Shown here one piece after another: positions 6,688 to 7,130 of a stretch of 7,130 nt of DNA. This DNA is from UBA1049 sp964525815 (lineage in GTDB: Bacteria > Bacillota > Clostridia > Oscillospirales > CAG-382): NCBI GenBank assembly GCA_964525815.1, contig CAZGJQ010000099.1:1-7130 (forward strand). Direction: 5' to 3'. Positions within the stretch are counted from its first letter, which is position 1; each line of letters opens with the position of its first letter. Below the pieces are notes generated by a model. The model searched no databases and had not been told where the DNA came from. It saw only the letters and a list, made by a program, of their open reading frames with translations. A program made the position numbers and the translations under genes.

Positions 6688-7065
6688 AAATCTGTATGTT
6701 TACAGGTGGTCACAATCCAATGTTAGTAGAATCACCAGCAAAGCACTCTTATCTGCAATAGCAGTATAGAACACTTATAGTATACAAGATTGGTAATTGC
6801 TATCAAAGACCCCTGATCAGCAGACAATTCCAAAGGATAATGATAACAGTTGAGGCCGTAATCACCCACTCTTGATCTTAGCTTCTCCTGCCCCTCAAAG
6901 CTGCTCTTCCAATCCCCGCTCTTTTCTTTCAACTCCACCTGCCCTCGGAACCCTCCACCTGATCTTTAACCCTGTGTCTTGGTATTCAATTTCTTGAACC
7001 TCTTCGTGTTTAATCCAGGTTTCTCATATCATCTTCTCGCGTGGCCGCGCAAACACACACATCAT
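6688..7065. other. Intergenic region between hsdM and the divergent right-edge gene
   Basis: No convincing gene is present in this roughly 380-bp stretch. It holds the candidate hsd promoter (6806-6779), an 8-bp palindrome CTGATCAG (6813-6820) just upstream of the -35, and a strongly pyrimidine-rich plus strand from about 6865 to 7040 (47 of 60 bases pyrimidine at 6901-6960). It also has two copies of CTCCACCT exactly 20 bp apart (6933-6940 and 6953-6960). Short open stretches on the minus strand lack a credible start. I found no tRNA-like fold, no clear rho-independent terminator and no plausible promoter for the right-edge gene. Confidence 0.6.
6779..6806 (-). promoter_or_regulatory. Candidate sigma70-type promoter of the hsd operon
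   Basis: Read on the minus strand, TTGATA (6806-6801) and TATACT (6784-6779) are separated by 16 nt. Each matches the bacterial vegetative consensus at five of six positions. Transcription would begin near 6772 and leave a leader of about 95 nt before the hsdM ATG. A second TATACT at 6768-6763 has no good -35 partner. No other promoter-like pair is as good in this intergenic stretch. The assignment rests on sequence alone. Confidence 0.55.
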
Positions 7066-7073
7066 GGAGGTGA
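7066..7073 (+). promoter_or_regulatory. Strong ribosome binding site of the right-edge gene
   Basis: GGAGGTGA complements the 3' end of 16S rRNA along its full length and lies 4 nt from the ATG at 7078. It is the main evidence that the truncated right-edge frame is a real gene. Confidence 0.8.
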
Positions 7074-7077
7074 AAAA

Positions 7078-7130
7078 ATGGGACTTGGAGACACCGTAAT
7101 GAACTTCCAGACAGACAAGCGACTCCAGAT
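7078..7130 (+). CDS. 5' end of a divergent gene, product unknown
   Basis: An ATG at 7078 is preceded by a near-perfect Shine-Dalgarno GGAGGTGA (7066-7073) at 4-nt spacing. It opens a frame that runs off the right edge after 17 codons (MGLGDTVMNFQTDKRLQ). The start signal is the strongest in the window, which makes a genuine, well-translated gene likely. Seventeen residues are too few to recognise a family, and I see no signal-peptide character. It is transcribed away from the hsd operon, so the intervening 400 bp should contain divergent promoters. Confidence 0.7.
   Translation, partial: MGLGDTVMNFQTDKRLQ

Noticed and set aside
6732..6938. A 68-codon minus-strand frame (GTG start) between the right-edge gene and hsdM
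   Set aside because: No well-spaced ribosome binding site, it runs across the better-supported hsd promoter, and its residues match no family I recognise. I treat it as chance, with a small possibility of a leader peptide.
1..7130. CRISPR array, tRNA or rRNA gene, insertion sequence, integrase or attachment site
   Set aside because: I searched by eye and saw no spaced direct repeats of CRISPR size, no cloverleaf-like sequence, no transposase or integrase motifs and no terminal inverted repeats.

Overview
The window holds one complete type I restriction-modification operon on the minus strand, ending close to the left edge. Outside it are only a 155-bp flank on the left and, on the right, a roughly 400-bp upstream region with the first codons of a divergent plus-strand gene. 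The DNA is bacterial in character: it has purine-rich Shine-Dalgarno sites, an ATG/GTG/TTG-type start context, no introns and genes packed to overlap. Base composition is moderate, with GC in the mid to high 40s percent by eye. No gene here is diagnostic of a phylum, so I do not name an organism. Type I systems are commonly exchanged horizontally, which weakens any inference from them.

Layout in the direction of transcription (right to left): a sigma70-type promoter near 6806-6779; hsdM (DNA adenine methyltransferase, 525 aa, 6676 to 5099); hsdS (two-domain specificity subunit, 394 aa, 5091 to 3907); a 237-aa protein of unknown function that resembles the uncharacterised DUF6994 family (3910 to 3197); and hsdR (1014-aa nuclease/translocase, 3200 to 156). 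The hsdM-hsdS gap is about 7 nt. The unknown gene is joined to hsdS upstream and to hsdR downstream by 4-nt ATGA overlaps. The four genes are therefore almost certainly one translationally coupled transcript.

HsdM and HsdS form the methyltransferase, probably M2S1, which protects a bipartite recognition site. Adding HsdR gives the ATP-dependent translocase/endonuclease. The family affinity is type IC (EcoR124I-like). The nuclease residues D151, E165 and K167 and the following QxxxY motif sit where I recall them in EcoR124I HsdR, and the subunit lengths are similar. The HsdS central linker also carries a four-residue tandem repeat (LEAE units, 12 bp each), comparable to the TAEL repeat that sets recognition-site spacing in EcoR124I versus its three-repeat variant.

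The two points most worth attention are the 12-bp tandem repeat inside hsdS, a plausible site of in-frame specificity switching, and the uncharacterised gene inserted between hsdS and hsdR without breaking translational coupling. The latter is the best candidate here for an undescribed accessory function. The system as a whole is a recognisable class, not a new one.
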